Assembly (NCBI GenBank): GCA_000226015.1
Contig: JH153388.1
Location: 45,463-84,373 of the forward strand
Source of the DNA: Mnemiopsis leidyi
Lineage: Eukaryota > Ctenophora > Tentaculata > Lobata > Bolinopsidae
Direction of reading: 5' to 3'
Length of the DNA stretch: 38,911 bases
The notes beneath the pieces are model-generated. The model ran no database searches and had not been told where the DNA came from. It saw nothing but the letters and a program-made list of their open reading frames with translations. The position numbers and the translations under genes are program-made. This document shows, in pieces, positions 1 to 8,098 of this stretch (position 1 is the stretch's first letter; each line of letters starts with the position of its first letter).

Positions 1-497
1 TCACTAGAGGAAAGTAACAAACTAAAAACAAATTACGAAGACCTAAAAACCTGAAAGCCTAAAAAACTAAGAACCCAAACTAAATCAAAATTTGAAATAA
101 ACCGAACCCCTATGTGCTTTAACTCTCAAGGCAATGTTCTGGTTAAGTGAAATCCAAGATGGAATACCGATCGGGTCCACTGCATTGAGTCCGAGCGGAC
201 GTTAGTTTTTGCATAAACCGATGTTCATCTACTTCCAATGTACGAGGACTGCTGTTGCATATGATAAAGACTTTGTAAGGCTGGTTAAAATGTTAACGTC
301 GTCTCAAACTATGGCACTCCACCAGAGGCCTTCCAAGACTGAATCCATCATCATTGTCTTCCGGTGTGAATGAGGGATCTGTTATGAGTTTGTAGAAAGT
401 TAGTTAGTAAGTACGACTCCTACATAAATCATATTGCACAGTTGACATTTAAACAAGTTTACACCACGTTGTAGCTAATGCAGCTACCAGATACTGT
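1..497. other. A+T-rich spacer, no gene seen
   Basis: No open frame, RNA gene or clear repeat was recognised. It lies downstream of the possible minus-strand exon that ends at 498. No AATAAA on the minus strand stands out here. Confidence 0.4.
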
Positions 498-905
498 TCA
501 TTCACAGTCACTGATGGAGTGATGGGCCTGTGGATATGAGGTTGCATGTACCACAGTGGATACTTCCACATGGTCTTGTGTTTGATTGAGTGAGGTCATC
601 GCGGCGAACTGATTTGCTTTGACAAATTTTTTCCTCAGTGATGTTCCCGTTTTCCTAACAAAGTTGAAGATTGGCTTTCGGCGTGTAGATGACGTTGAAA
701 TCATAGAACCCGAGAACTTAGCGCTTGTCGCGTCGTGGAACAGGATGTTCCCGAAAAAACCCTTTTTAGTTCTGCTAAGGGCTGATTCCAATCCCTGCAC
801 CGAATCTACCAGGTCTTGGCCACTAGAAATAACACGAACGGGAGGTTCTGGGGACTTGGGAACTATAAGGATGTTGATTGTTTGAGGTTTTCAATGGAGA
901 GAGGC
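498..905 (-). CDS. Possible terminal coding exon, unknown protein
   Basis: The minus strand is open for about 130 codons and stops at 498. The frame has no ATG at its left end: the first usable start is a GTG at 800, and the frame stays open up to about 905, so if real it is a last exon rather than a whole gene. The protein is mixed polar/hydrophobic and coding-like (for example LIVPKSPEPPVRVISSG and KPIFNFVRKTGTSLRKKF), ending SISDCE. The nearest upstream AG has a poor pyrimidine tract. I recognise no family. It could belong with the equally weak minus-strand pieces at 1069-1375 and 2105-2215, but phases could not be joined convincingly. It may be a chance open frame. Confidence 0.25.
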
Positions 906-1068
906 GTGTCTCAAAACTTTTTACCTTTTTACTGATGTTATCTTTATACCATCTTTTTTGGGTAGTTGCATATGGTAAAAAATGTTTTCAGTTCATAAAT
1001 TTGCTTATTCAATACTCTCATTGTTATTAATGTTATTGATAATACGTCGGAGTCTGAGACACTGTACA

Positions 1069-1377
1069 CTATACTGTTGAATGTGTGGTTTGGGTGGTGT
1101 GAACCAAAGTACAAGTAAGACCGAGCATAGCTGTCTCCTTGACATAATGGTCAGTCTGCTGATCACCTGAGAAATCAAAGCAGAACTTTATATCCAAGAA
1201 GGACACATACTTTGTATTGACTTCAATGACATGTGTTAATCGATGTAAAGGCCCACGTCTGCGAGCCTTAAATTGACGGTGCCAATTGACCTTGAAAATT
1301 GCCCCTTGAAGTACACAACATCCGTTGTCTGCAAATATGTATCGTTTGACGAATTTAACTGGTTCCAAACTTACTAT
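1069..1377 (-). CDS. Possible internal or terminal exon, unknown protein
   Basis: An open minus-strand frame of about 103 codons runs from just after a TGA to a stop at 1069. It lacks an ATG start (first usable start is TTG at 1368). The sequence is cysteine-containing and reads like a folded domain in places (KYVSFLDIKFCFDFSG, HYVKETAMLGLTCTL). No family was recognised. No strong splice acceptor precedes it. Chance is a realistic alternative in a 100-codon frame. Confidence 0.2.
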   Translation of the reverse strand: MVSLEPVKFVKRYIFADNGCCVLQGAIFKVNWHRQFKARRRGPLHRLTHVIEVNTKYVSFLDIKFCFDFSGDQQTDHYVKETAMLGLTCTLVHTTQTTHSTV

Positions 1378-1967
1378 TCAACTATTGCAATACTACTAGC
1401 TGAAAGCCCGTCCTCCGCTAGGGGCACGTTCTATACATCAGATTTCTTGCTTGCAAGATCCGGTCAGTCTACCAAGCTGTGATTGGTACAGGGTCTCTGA
1501 CCTTGGGAAGTATGCTTGGTGGATCACCGTGCCGGGTATCCCATACCTGTATAGGTATGTGCTGAGTTGGACTAAAGGCATACACGTGGTGTATGCTTCT
1601 TCTTTCTATTGTTCTTAATTAAAACTCGTGTCACTTGCAATAGATGAAACTAAGAACAAAATTATTGACAAAGCTTACAGCATAATTTCATATAATACTT
1701 TATATTTCCCCAGAAATTGTTAATCTCTAGTTTATTGTTGCGAAAGCGTAAAAATTCAATCAAACTGAATGTCCCGGTGACCCGGTACATTTGTTCGCAC
1801 AAAATAAAACTTAAGTCCCATTATCAAATTAAATCAACACGTTCACTTTCAGTCTTGCCTTGTTATTGTACTTTTAGAGAGAATCCATCCATACATACTT
1901 ACATTGCTTTATAAATCAAAGTCCAATCTGATTTTATAACAGTAAACAAGCAACCAAGCCGTAAAAT
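1378..1967. other. Spacer, nothing supported
   Basis: Short open frames here are uninformative. A stretch near 1400-1450 with the core GCTAGGGG shows weak resemblance to 25950-26005, possibly an old dispersed repeat. Confidence 0.3.
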
Positions 1968-2025
1968 CGTTGTCTGACTTTGACCGACCCTCATTCGAAG
2001 CGAGAATAAAATGTCGGGAGGTTGA
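1968..2025 (-). repeat. Fragment of the 6639-6817 inverted-repeat element family
   Basis: This stretch reads as the reverse complement of the left arm of the element at 6639-6817. Shared blocks include CTGACTTTG, CCCTCATTCGAAGCGA and ATAAAATG, in the same order and near-identical. It shows the element is a dispersed family. The copy is truncated and abuts the palindrome at 2034-2093. Confidence 0.6.
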
Positions 2026-2033
2026 GCGACTGA

Positions 2034-2093
2034 GCGAGTTGGTCAGCTCGATTTTATTGTACATGTACAATAAAATCGAGCTGACCAACTCGC
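2034..2093. repeat. Perfect 60-bp palindrome, no spacer
   Basis: Bases 2034-2063 are the exact reverse complement of 2064-2093, with the centre TGTACATGTACA and no loop. The match ends at 2033/2094. Each arm carries an AATAAA-type hexamer: 2069-2074 on plus and 2053-2058 on minus. The palindrome could therefore supply polyadenylation signals in both directions, including for the receptor gene that stops at 2600. It may alternatively be an inverted-duplication assembly artefact. Confidence 0.9.
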
Positions 2094-2104
2094 ACTACCG
2101 TTAC

Positions 2105-2215
2105 ATGGTGCTGATCTTTCAGTAAATCTCGACTGCCGCCTTTATCATCTAATTTGTCGTGGTGATACCCGACAGATCCAAGAAGCTGCTTTACTGTTTC
2201 GCTTCTCTGCCGGAC
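2105..2215 (-). CDS. Possible internal exon, unknown protein
   Basis: A good minus-strand acceptor (TATTCTTACAG) precedes an open stretch reading VRQRSETVKQLLGSVGYHHD and onward to KDQHH. Possible donors follow at CAT|GTAACG or ACG|GTAGTG. The peptide is charged and coding-like but not recognised. It lies in what would be the 3' flank of the receptor gene, so it may be an exon of a separate downstream gene or a chance frame. Confidence 0.3.
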
Positions 2216-2599
2216 CTGTAAGAATATTATATCGTCAAATGTTATCTGCTGTGATACAGTTACCTTCATACCTGACTGTAACGTGTTAGTTATACAAGAT
2301 TACAAAATATTATCAATATAAAAAGGGGCATTGCCAGGACAGAAGACCATTTGTTACAGCGCTCGAAAGACGTAATTTAGTCATCTCAGGCAACTGTCTG
2401 AATCATAACTATAAGCCTCAAAATCTGTTCCCTTCCCCGATTTAGTGACGCGTTTAGAGCTCCACAAAGAGGGAGGGCACATCTTTGTGTTTCGCCACTG
2501 CCTACATTTCAAATCAACCCATCAAATTTCGAATGGTTTTGATTAAGAAATAAAGTTGATTAAACTTACTCAAGTAGTGCTTAATCGTTCAAAGTATTG

Positions 2600-5500
2600 C
2601 TAAGGGCGGAGGGTTTCCTCCATCTTTTCTTCTATCTTTTCGTCAATTTTGTCTTTTAGCACGATCTGTAGCTCTAGGATAAATTTTGGTTTTTTTAGAT
2701 GATTCGATATTTTTGCTTTGAACCTGACAAAAATAGAATCTAACGCTCTAGTGATTGACTTGTCGTAAAGCAATGGATTTACAACAGAGTTTATCGGCAG
2801 AACAAGTATGGAAAAGGTCGGGTACCATGGCTTTGCGTCAACAACATCGACAAAATGAAGCCAGCATGTAATGGTGAAGGGAATCCAGCACAGAAAGTCG
2901 GTTAAAACGATCATCTGTACCACTCGTTGAAGTCTCGCGTTTGTTTTTTCTGCCGCGGAATTTTGAGTTTTGTTAACCGCGCTGGCTTGAAGCGTTTGAA
3001 TGGAGTTCTTTGATGCTACTCCAATTGCCAAGTAACAGGCCGCGATTGTTAAGAAACACAAGCAATTTAAACTTAAAATGGCCAAGGAGAAAAACCTCTG
3101 CGGATCGACCGTTCTGACAAAATATTTGAAGACGCAAACCGGGTCGTTTCCGTAAAATGAGAGCATTTCTTTTTGGATGCCACCGTAGTCTTTTGAAAAC
3201 ATCAAGGCCACCATATCATTTATTTGGGACCATCTCAATAAGTCTCCGGTCATTCGCATTCTTCCATAGTATTCTCCCAAAATCGACATGTGTTTTCTTT
3301 TGTCCGGGCAGCCCAGAAGCAAGGCGTTTTTTTCATATCTTACACCGTTTACAAAATAGTCTTCAAATGAAGTGAGCATTGGCCAATATGAAATTATGAA
3401 GCAGATCGAGAACATGATCAAAGCAAGAGAGATCACCTTTATAAAAGTTTTTCCAGCTCTAGGCGGCGACAATTTGTTTTGTACTGAACCAAGGGCCCTG
3501 ATGACACTCAATACTGTCATGGAAAAAAGAGAAATTTCAGACCCGAGAGAATTAATTATACCCAGAGAAACGCAAGAGGTGCTTGTGAGCCATTCGGTCT
3601 GCATTTTACAGTGGTTAAAACCACGGTAAAAATCAAAAAAGGCGAGCAGGCTTAGATAAATCCCAACAAGAAAATCCCCGAGACTGATCAAAATTATCAA
3701 ACTATTTGTGGTGAAGGCCGCTTCAGATTGACAGCTATGAAGGTTCAAAATGTTTTTAAACAGGGAATACAAATTCAAGATTATTGCCAGGCTGCCTATT
3801 AACCATGCCATAGCTTTAAGGCCGATGCTGCCATTTATGATATGCTCTCCACAGGAATCGTTGCACTCGTCCGATAGATCTAAACAATGAAATATTCGAT
3901 CACACTTTTGATTGAGGGGGATGTATTCTTTGCTTGTCACACATTGGAAGTTATTGTCGCAATTATCTTCATCTGACCCGTCCTCACAGTCCTCTACCAA
4001 ATTACAAACCTTGTCGTAAGTCAGACATGTCGGACTGCTCTTGCAGGAGAAAATGTCACTGTTTAGCTGACCTGTTTTAGCATTTTTGATAAGAACAGCC
4101 AAATTTCCATGATCGTCAACAGAGAGAACTTTAGTTCTGCCAAACTGTTTTGGACAGAAGTGATTAACACGTTCCTTGTTCTCCAAATTTAAGGGGCATC
4201 TAGAAGATATGCACTTTTGCAAACAACTCAGAAATACATACGACTCTCCGTAAAAGAATTTGCAGTCTATTTTGGTCCTTGGCAACCAGACGTCTAAAGA
4301 ATGATTTTTTCCAAAAATTGTTCTCTCGGAACTTATGAATTTTTGGCGAACACAGCTTTCTTTTTTGAGATCTAGAATACTTTCTAGCCCTTTAAGACAA
4401 TACAACAACATAACAACATCGTCATCAGTTCTAAACGCGTGTTGCACAGTCGCAGGCTGATCTCTAGATTTCAAGCAAATTTGATTCTCATTTCCACAAG
4501 AATTTATTTTGTCGCAAAGTCTGGGGAACTCAATTACATCATGTGAACCGGCACAAAGAAAAACTTCAGAACACGATCTGTTGAACCGATCTTTAAGGCG
4601 AAATGTACGCCCGCGTCCGCACGTTGGCCAATTTTCCATTTCATCTTCTCCATTCATACAATCAGTGACACCGTCATGAACCCATTCCATAGGAATGGAA
4701 AAGTTGACGTTATATCCAGGCTTTTCGAAGACAAATCTTCGGACACAAAACTGGTCAGCCAGATGCTGACAGTAAAACCCAACCTCATCGCTGTTGTCAT
4801 GGCAATCTTTTGAGCCATCACAAAGTTGATGTTTATGGATAACGCAGGAATAGCTAGCATCAACGCAAGCTTTTTCAAGACTGTCATCACATATAGGGGG
4901 GATTTTTCCCCTTAAACCATAGGTATATTTTTTACTGGTTGAGCACACTACTTGTTTTGATACTGTCGACATGAAGCCATGAATTGGACAATAAAGTCCA
5001 ACTCTCGACTTATCGGAACAGTTAGTTTGATCAAGAAAATCTTCACAATAGTGGAAAAGAATTGAAGTATACTGAAAGTGGGTTAAAGGTCTACAACGAG
5101 TGAAATTATACAAAGGTATGATGATCTGCTTTTCAGGATTCCCGCCTTTAAAAAGCATGCACGTGCTCTGCGTTTTGTTATCGATTTGGCAAATATTTTC
5201 GTCCATTTCATCCTGGCAGTCAGGAACCCCATCACATATTCTAGGCACTGGAATGTAACGTGTGTAGTTGTCACACCAGACCCCGTAATTAAATCCGTTA
5301 CAAGAACTTTCGTCTTGGCAAGTTACAAGATCACCATGGTTACAAATCATGTCGCATAGTTTGTTTGTTCCTTGATCGGGGCAAGATGTCTGGTTCATAG
5401 TTACGGTATTTAAACAGTCATAGTTCGCCCCACACTCCCCGTCATTTCTTAGACTTATCTCACTTGATTGGCTATCGACACAAAGAAATCCGCAAGGAAA

Positions 5501-5938
5501 CTTCCCTGACATCGAAGAAATGCCATCATCTGCATTTCCAGGGGGGCTGAATTGTTCACGCATAGCGTTAGCAACACACGCCTGGTAAAAGTAAGGGTCG
5601 TTTTCGCACAAAATATTCACTGACATGTAATCATATCTTCCAAAGAACACCCATGATACCTCATAAAACTGATCTGAGTTAATGCATTTCATTTCTACCC
5701 TGAAATTTCCAACCTCTGAAAGTTCGACGCAAATATACACAAGAAAACCTTTAACATCCTTGATACAGTCGTCCGGAAACTGAGTGCCTGGAGATTTGGA
5801 AAATCTTTGATCCGGCATAACGGCAACGCTCTTTGTTCCGGCAAGACGCTCAGAATAATAAGGCCGGCCGAATAACGTCTGGCAAGAAAATCTAAGAAAA
5901 ATGCCCAACATCATTATTAGTCGCAACAAAACCGCCAT
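2600..5938 (-). CDS. LDLa-repeat class A G-protein-coupled receptor, intronless
   Basis: Single-exon gene, about 1112 aa, probably a cell-surface receptor signalling through G proteins. The start is the ATG at 5938; codons upstream to an in-frame stop include only TTG. It opens with a signal peptide (MAVLLRLIMMLGIFLRFSCQ). Residues about 190-700 form a cysteine-rich ectodomain with several LDLa-like modules, seen as CDGVPDCQDEMDENIC, CDGSKDCHDNSDE, CNLVEDCEDGSDEDNC and CDRIFHCLDLSDEC, plus many N-glycosylation sites. Seven membrane segments span about 705-1060. SVIRALG stands where DRY normally is, and INSVVNPLLYDK carries the NPxxY motif. The NPLLY motif and LDLa ectodomain resemble relaxin-receptor/GRL101-type receptors, but no leucine-rich repeats are visible. 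The second extracellular loop is unusually long (about 70 aa). The cytoplasmic tail is short and Lys/Glu-rich. Ligand unknown. Confidence 0.9.
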   Translation of the reverse strand: MAVLLRLIMMLGIFLRFSCQTLFGRPYYSERLAGTKSVAVMPDQRFSKSPGTQFPDDCIKDVKGFLVYICVELSEVGNFRVEMKCINSDQFYEVSWVFFGRYDYMSVNILCENDPYFYQACVANAMREQFSPPGNADDGISSMSGKFPCGFLCVDSQSSEISLRNDGECGANYDCLNTVTMNQTSCPDQGTNKLCDMICNHGDLVTCQDESSCNGFNYGVWCDNYTRYIPVPRICDGVPDCQDEMDENICQIDNKTQSTCMLFKGGNPEKQIIIPLYNFTRCRPLTHFQYTSILFHYCEDFLDQTNCSDKSRVGLYCPIHGFMSTVSKQVVCSTSKKYTYGLRGKIPPICDDSLEKACVDASYSCVIHKHQLCDGSKDCHDNSDEVGFYCQHLADQFCVRRFVFEKPGYNVNFSIPMEWVHDGVTDCMNGEDEMENWPTCGRGRTFRLKDRFNRSCSEVFLCAGSHDVIEFPRLCDKINSCGNENQICLKSRDQPATVQHAFRTDDDVVMLLYCLKGLESILDLKKESCVRQKFISSERTIFGKNHSLDVWLPRTKIDCKFFYGESYVFLSCLQKCISSRCPLNLENKERVNHFCPKQFGRTKVLSVDDHGNLAVLIKNAKTGQLNSDIFSCKSSPTCLTYDKVCNLVEDCEDGSDEDNCDNNFQCVTSKEYIPLNQKCDRIFHCLDLSDECNDSCGEHIINGSIGLKAMAWLIGSLAIILNLYSLFKNILNLHSCQSEAAFTTNSLIILISLGDFLVGIYLSLLAFFDFYRGFNHCKMQTEWLTSTSCVSLGIINSLGSEISLFSMTVLSVIRALGSVQNKLSPPRAGKTFIKVISLALIMFSICFIISYWPMLTSFEDYFVNGVRYEKNALLLGCPDKRKHMSILGEYYGRMRMTGDLLRWSQINDMVALMFSKDYGGIQKEMLSFYGNDPVCVFKYFVRTVDPQRFFSLAILSLNCLCFLTIAACYLAIGVASKNSIQTLQASAVNKTQNSAAEKTNARLQRVVQMIVLTDFLCWIPFTITCWLHFVDVVDAKPWYPTFSILVLPINSVVNPLLYDKSITRALDSIFVRFKAKISNHLKKPKFILELQIVLKDKIDEKIEEKMEETLRP

Positions 5939-6118
5939 TGCCTGGTAGTGGTAGTAGAGGAACAAAATCGAATGAGATATTGATCAAAAACTATTCTATT
6001 TCAATGGATACTGATACTGATACTCTGATAGTGATAGGTGTGTGATAGGTGTGACTGTGATCTCAACAGGAACGAGCTGATGTCGCACGATTTTAACCTC
6101 AAAATTTAGAGTTTAGCT

Positions 6119-6130
6119 TATATTTATACA
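6119..6130 (-). promoter_or_regulatory. Possible TATA box of the receptor gene
   Basis: The minus strand reads GTATAAATATAAGC, with TATAAATA at 6128-6121, about 185 bases upstream of the receptor ATG. Position and sequence fit a core promoter with a 5'UTR of about 150 bases. No other TATA-like site lies closer. Confidence 0.4.
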
Positions 6131-6139
6131 GCCGTCTGG

Positions 6140-6630
6140 TCACGACTCACGCGTTGTTCATATTGCGTAGTTTTCGTTTCTGCTGAAACTAAATTCAAAA
6201 TTTTAGAAACGATTAGTGCATTTCAAGACTGATTGCATTCTTTATTTTGGAACCGAACGATGCCTGTGCGGATTGGCTTTAATGTCCTATTGTAGTATTT
6301 TGGATGAAATTTGCATAAAAATATACTGAGAATAATAACTGATAGTGATGATCAAATAACTATTTAGATTTTGACGACCAAGGTGAAGGATAACAATAAC
6401 ATAGCTCATTACAATGCAATATTTTAATATAGGGACCTTGACGAGATTATATCCGTCTAACGTTCTAACGAAACGTTCAGCTTTAGCTGCGTGAGTCGGG
6501 TATCACCGCGACAATAGGGACCTCAACTTAGGTGCATGCGTTTTGATAGCTGTTATTCTACTCGGGTGCTTTTATTTGAGTTAGCGAGTTCTATGTCCTA
6601 AGTTATTTAATTTTATCTTTTTTTGGGGGG
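6140..6630. other. Spacer upstream of the receptor gene
   Basis: A+T-rich, with no open frame of note. It may hold upstream control sites of the minus-strand receptor gene, but none can be named. Confidence 0.35.
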
Positions 6631-6638
6631 CGTTTGTA

Positions 6639-6817
6639 CAGCAGCGCGCACCCTCCCGTCATTTTATTCGCTTCGAATGAGGGTCAGAGTCAGACAAAGT
6701 CAGACAACACAAGCAAGAAAACCCTCTACCCTTCTGACTGATTTTGTAATTACACTTACATTCACTTGTAATTGTCTGACTTTGTCCGGCCTTTATTCAG
6801 GAGGGTGCGCGCTGCTG
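6639..6817. mobile_element. Short terminal-inverted-repeat element (MITE-like), TA-flanked
   Basis: The ends are an exact 18-bp inverted repeat, CAGCAGCGCGCACCCTCC at 6639-6656 and its complement at 6800-6817. Each is flanked outside by TA, as expected of Tc1/mariner-type target duplication. A second inverted block (GACAAAGTCAGACAA and its complement, 6777-6787) lies inside, so the arms are longer but interrupted. About 179 bp with no coding capacity. A related fragment lies at 1968-2025. Family membership is inferred from the ends only. Confidence 0.7.
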
Positions 6818-7027
6818 TAAGTGTAACATGTAAGTGTACAATCATGAAACATTCAGGTGCTTACGCGCTAGGACTAGGACATAGGAGTAGGATGCTGGTG
6901 GCGTTGTCAGACGTTGTCTGACCTCCTGCCGCCCCGTACTTCAATTGAAATTGAATTTTAAATTTAATTGAAAATGGGCCACAACGAAAGGCAATGGCGG
7001 CACGTGCAAAAGAGCTCTGGTTAGAGC

Positions 7028-7103
7028 TTGCTACACGTTGCTTAGCCCAGCTGCCGCGAAGCGGCCGCGTCGTGGCCGTGCGCAGGGTCACAGCGTGAGA
7101 CAT
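7028..7103. mobile_element. Short copy of the TTGCTACACGTTGC hairpin element
   Basis: The left end TTGCTACACGTTGC and right end GGGTCACAGCGTGAGACA match the ends of the 187-bp element at 19610-19796. The interior is reduced to a GC-rich hairpin (GCTGCCGCGAAGCGGC-like). The flanks GTTAGAGC (7020-7027) and GTTAGTAG (7104-7111) share five leading bases, consistent with a decayed 8-bp target duplication. Confidence 0.6.
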
Positions 7104-7128
7104 GTTAGTAGACTTAGAGCAACACTTA

Positions 7129-7177
7129 CACATGTAATTGTAAACACATGTAATTGTAAACACATGTAATTGTAAAC
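7129..7177. repeat. Tandem repeat, three copies of about 17 bp
   Basis: Three head-to-tail copies of ACACATGTAATTGTAAA. Non-coding. Confidence 0.85.
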
Positions 7178-8098
7178 GACTTTCAACTGAAAAATAAACT
7201 AAATGAAAGAAACTTAATTTAATTTTAATATGAGCACAAATACAATTCTGAATACCATATTCATAGACATAATTATGTAATTTATAAACATGCACGAAAA
7301 GTGAAAATGTTAAAAAGAAAACGACATCCAGAGCAAACGACTCCATATCCAGATCCTTCGCTAATGATTTAATGATTTAATGCAATAATTATTATTGGCC
7401 GTACGTTTGACAGCATGTCAGGGTAGAACTAAATAATTATATTAAGGTTAAACAAAATACTTTCTAATTTTTAAAAATTCAATTTCGTGTCATGTTTAAA
7501 GGCAAAAGGTTGACTTTATTATACCCGTTCGAAATTAAAATAATAGGAAAGAAACCATCCAAAAAGATGTTTAGTGATGTCCTATATCCTTACAATTTAC
7601 TTATCTAGTAGTGACGTGTGCAAGTTAACAGTTGGTTAAGATTTACTTTTAGCAGTTGTAAGTTGTAAGTTGACAAGTCGTGCACAATTTTGGAAGTCCA
7701 ACAATTTTGGAAGTCCAACTCTGCAACTCGACCTATATGCTATGAACAATTGTAATTGAAATCAAATGTAATTGACGAATTTAAACCATGATCACTCACT
7801 GGGCACTGCTAAAAGGCACTAAATCGAAATTTTCATAATATGATGATATCATAATCAAGTTATCTTCTCTTATCAATATCTAACCAATGCACTCTTTTAC
7901 CACATAACTTTCAAATATTCGTTTAATCCTAAAATTCACCAGCACGTCATAAACAATAAATAGTCCACACAACTGATAATTAAAGTTATTTATATATAGA
8001 TCTATGATAATAAAAACAAAAATAAACAATTAAAAAGAATCAACGAATCTGTAGCTTAACATCACGATAAACGTAGAACCAAAACTCCAAGAAATATC
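7178..8098. other. A+T-rich spacer 3' of the disordered-protein gene
   Basis: No gene recognised. It would contain the 3'UTR of the minus-strand gene that stops at 8099. A minus-strand ATTAAA occurs near 7920, but I see no convincing AATAAA. The long minus-strand open frame at 6861-7346 crosses the repeats and is judged spurious. Confidence 0.4.

Noticed and set aside
3157-3629. Plus-strand frames of 72 and 85 codons
   Set aside because: Antisense shadows of the receptor coding sequence.
6861-7346. 161-codon minus-strand open frame
   Set aside because: It runs through a tandem repeat and the 7028-7103 mobile element, has no recognisable domain, and has a composition like translated spacer.
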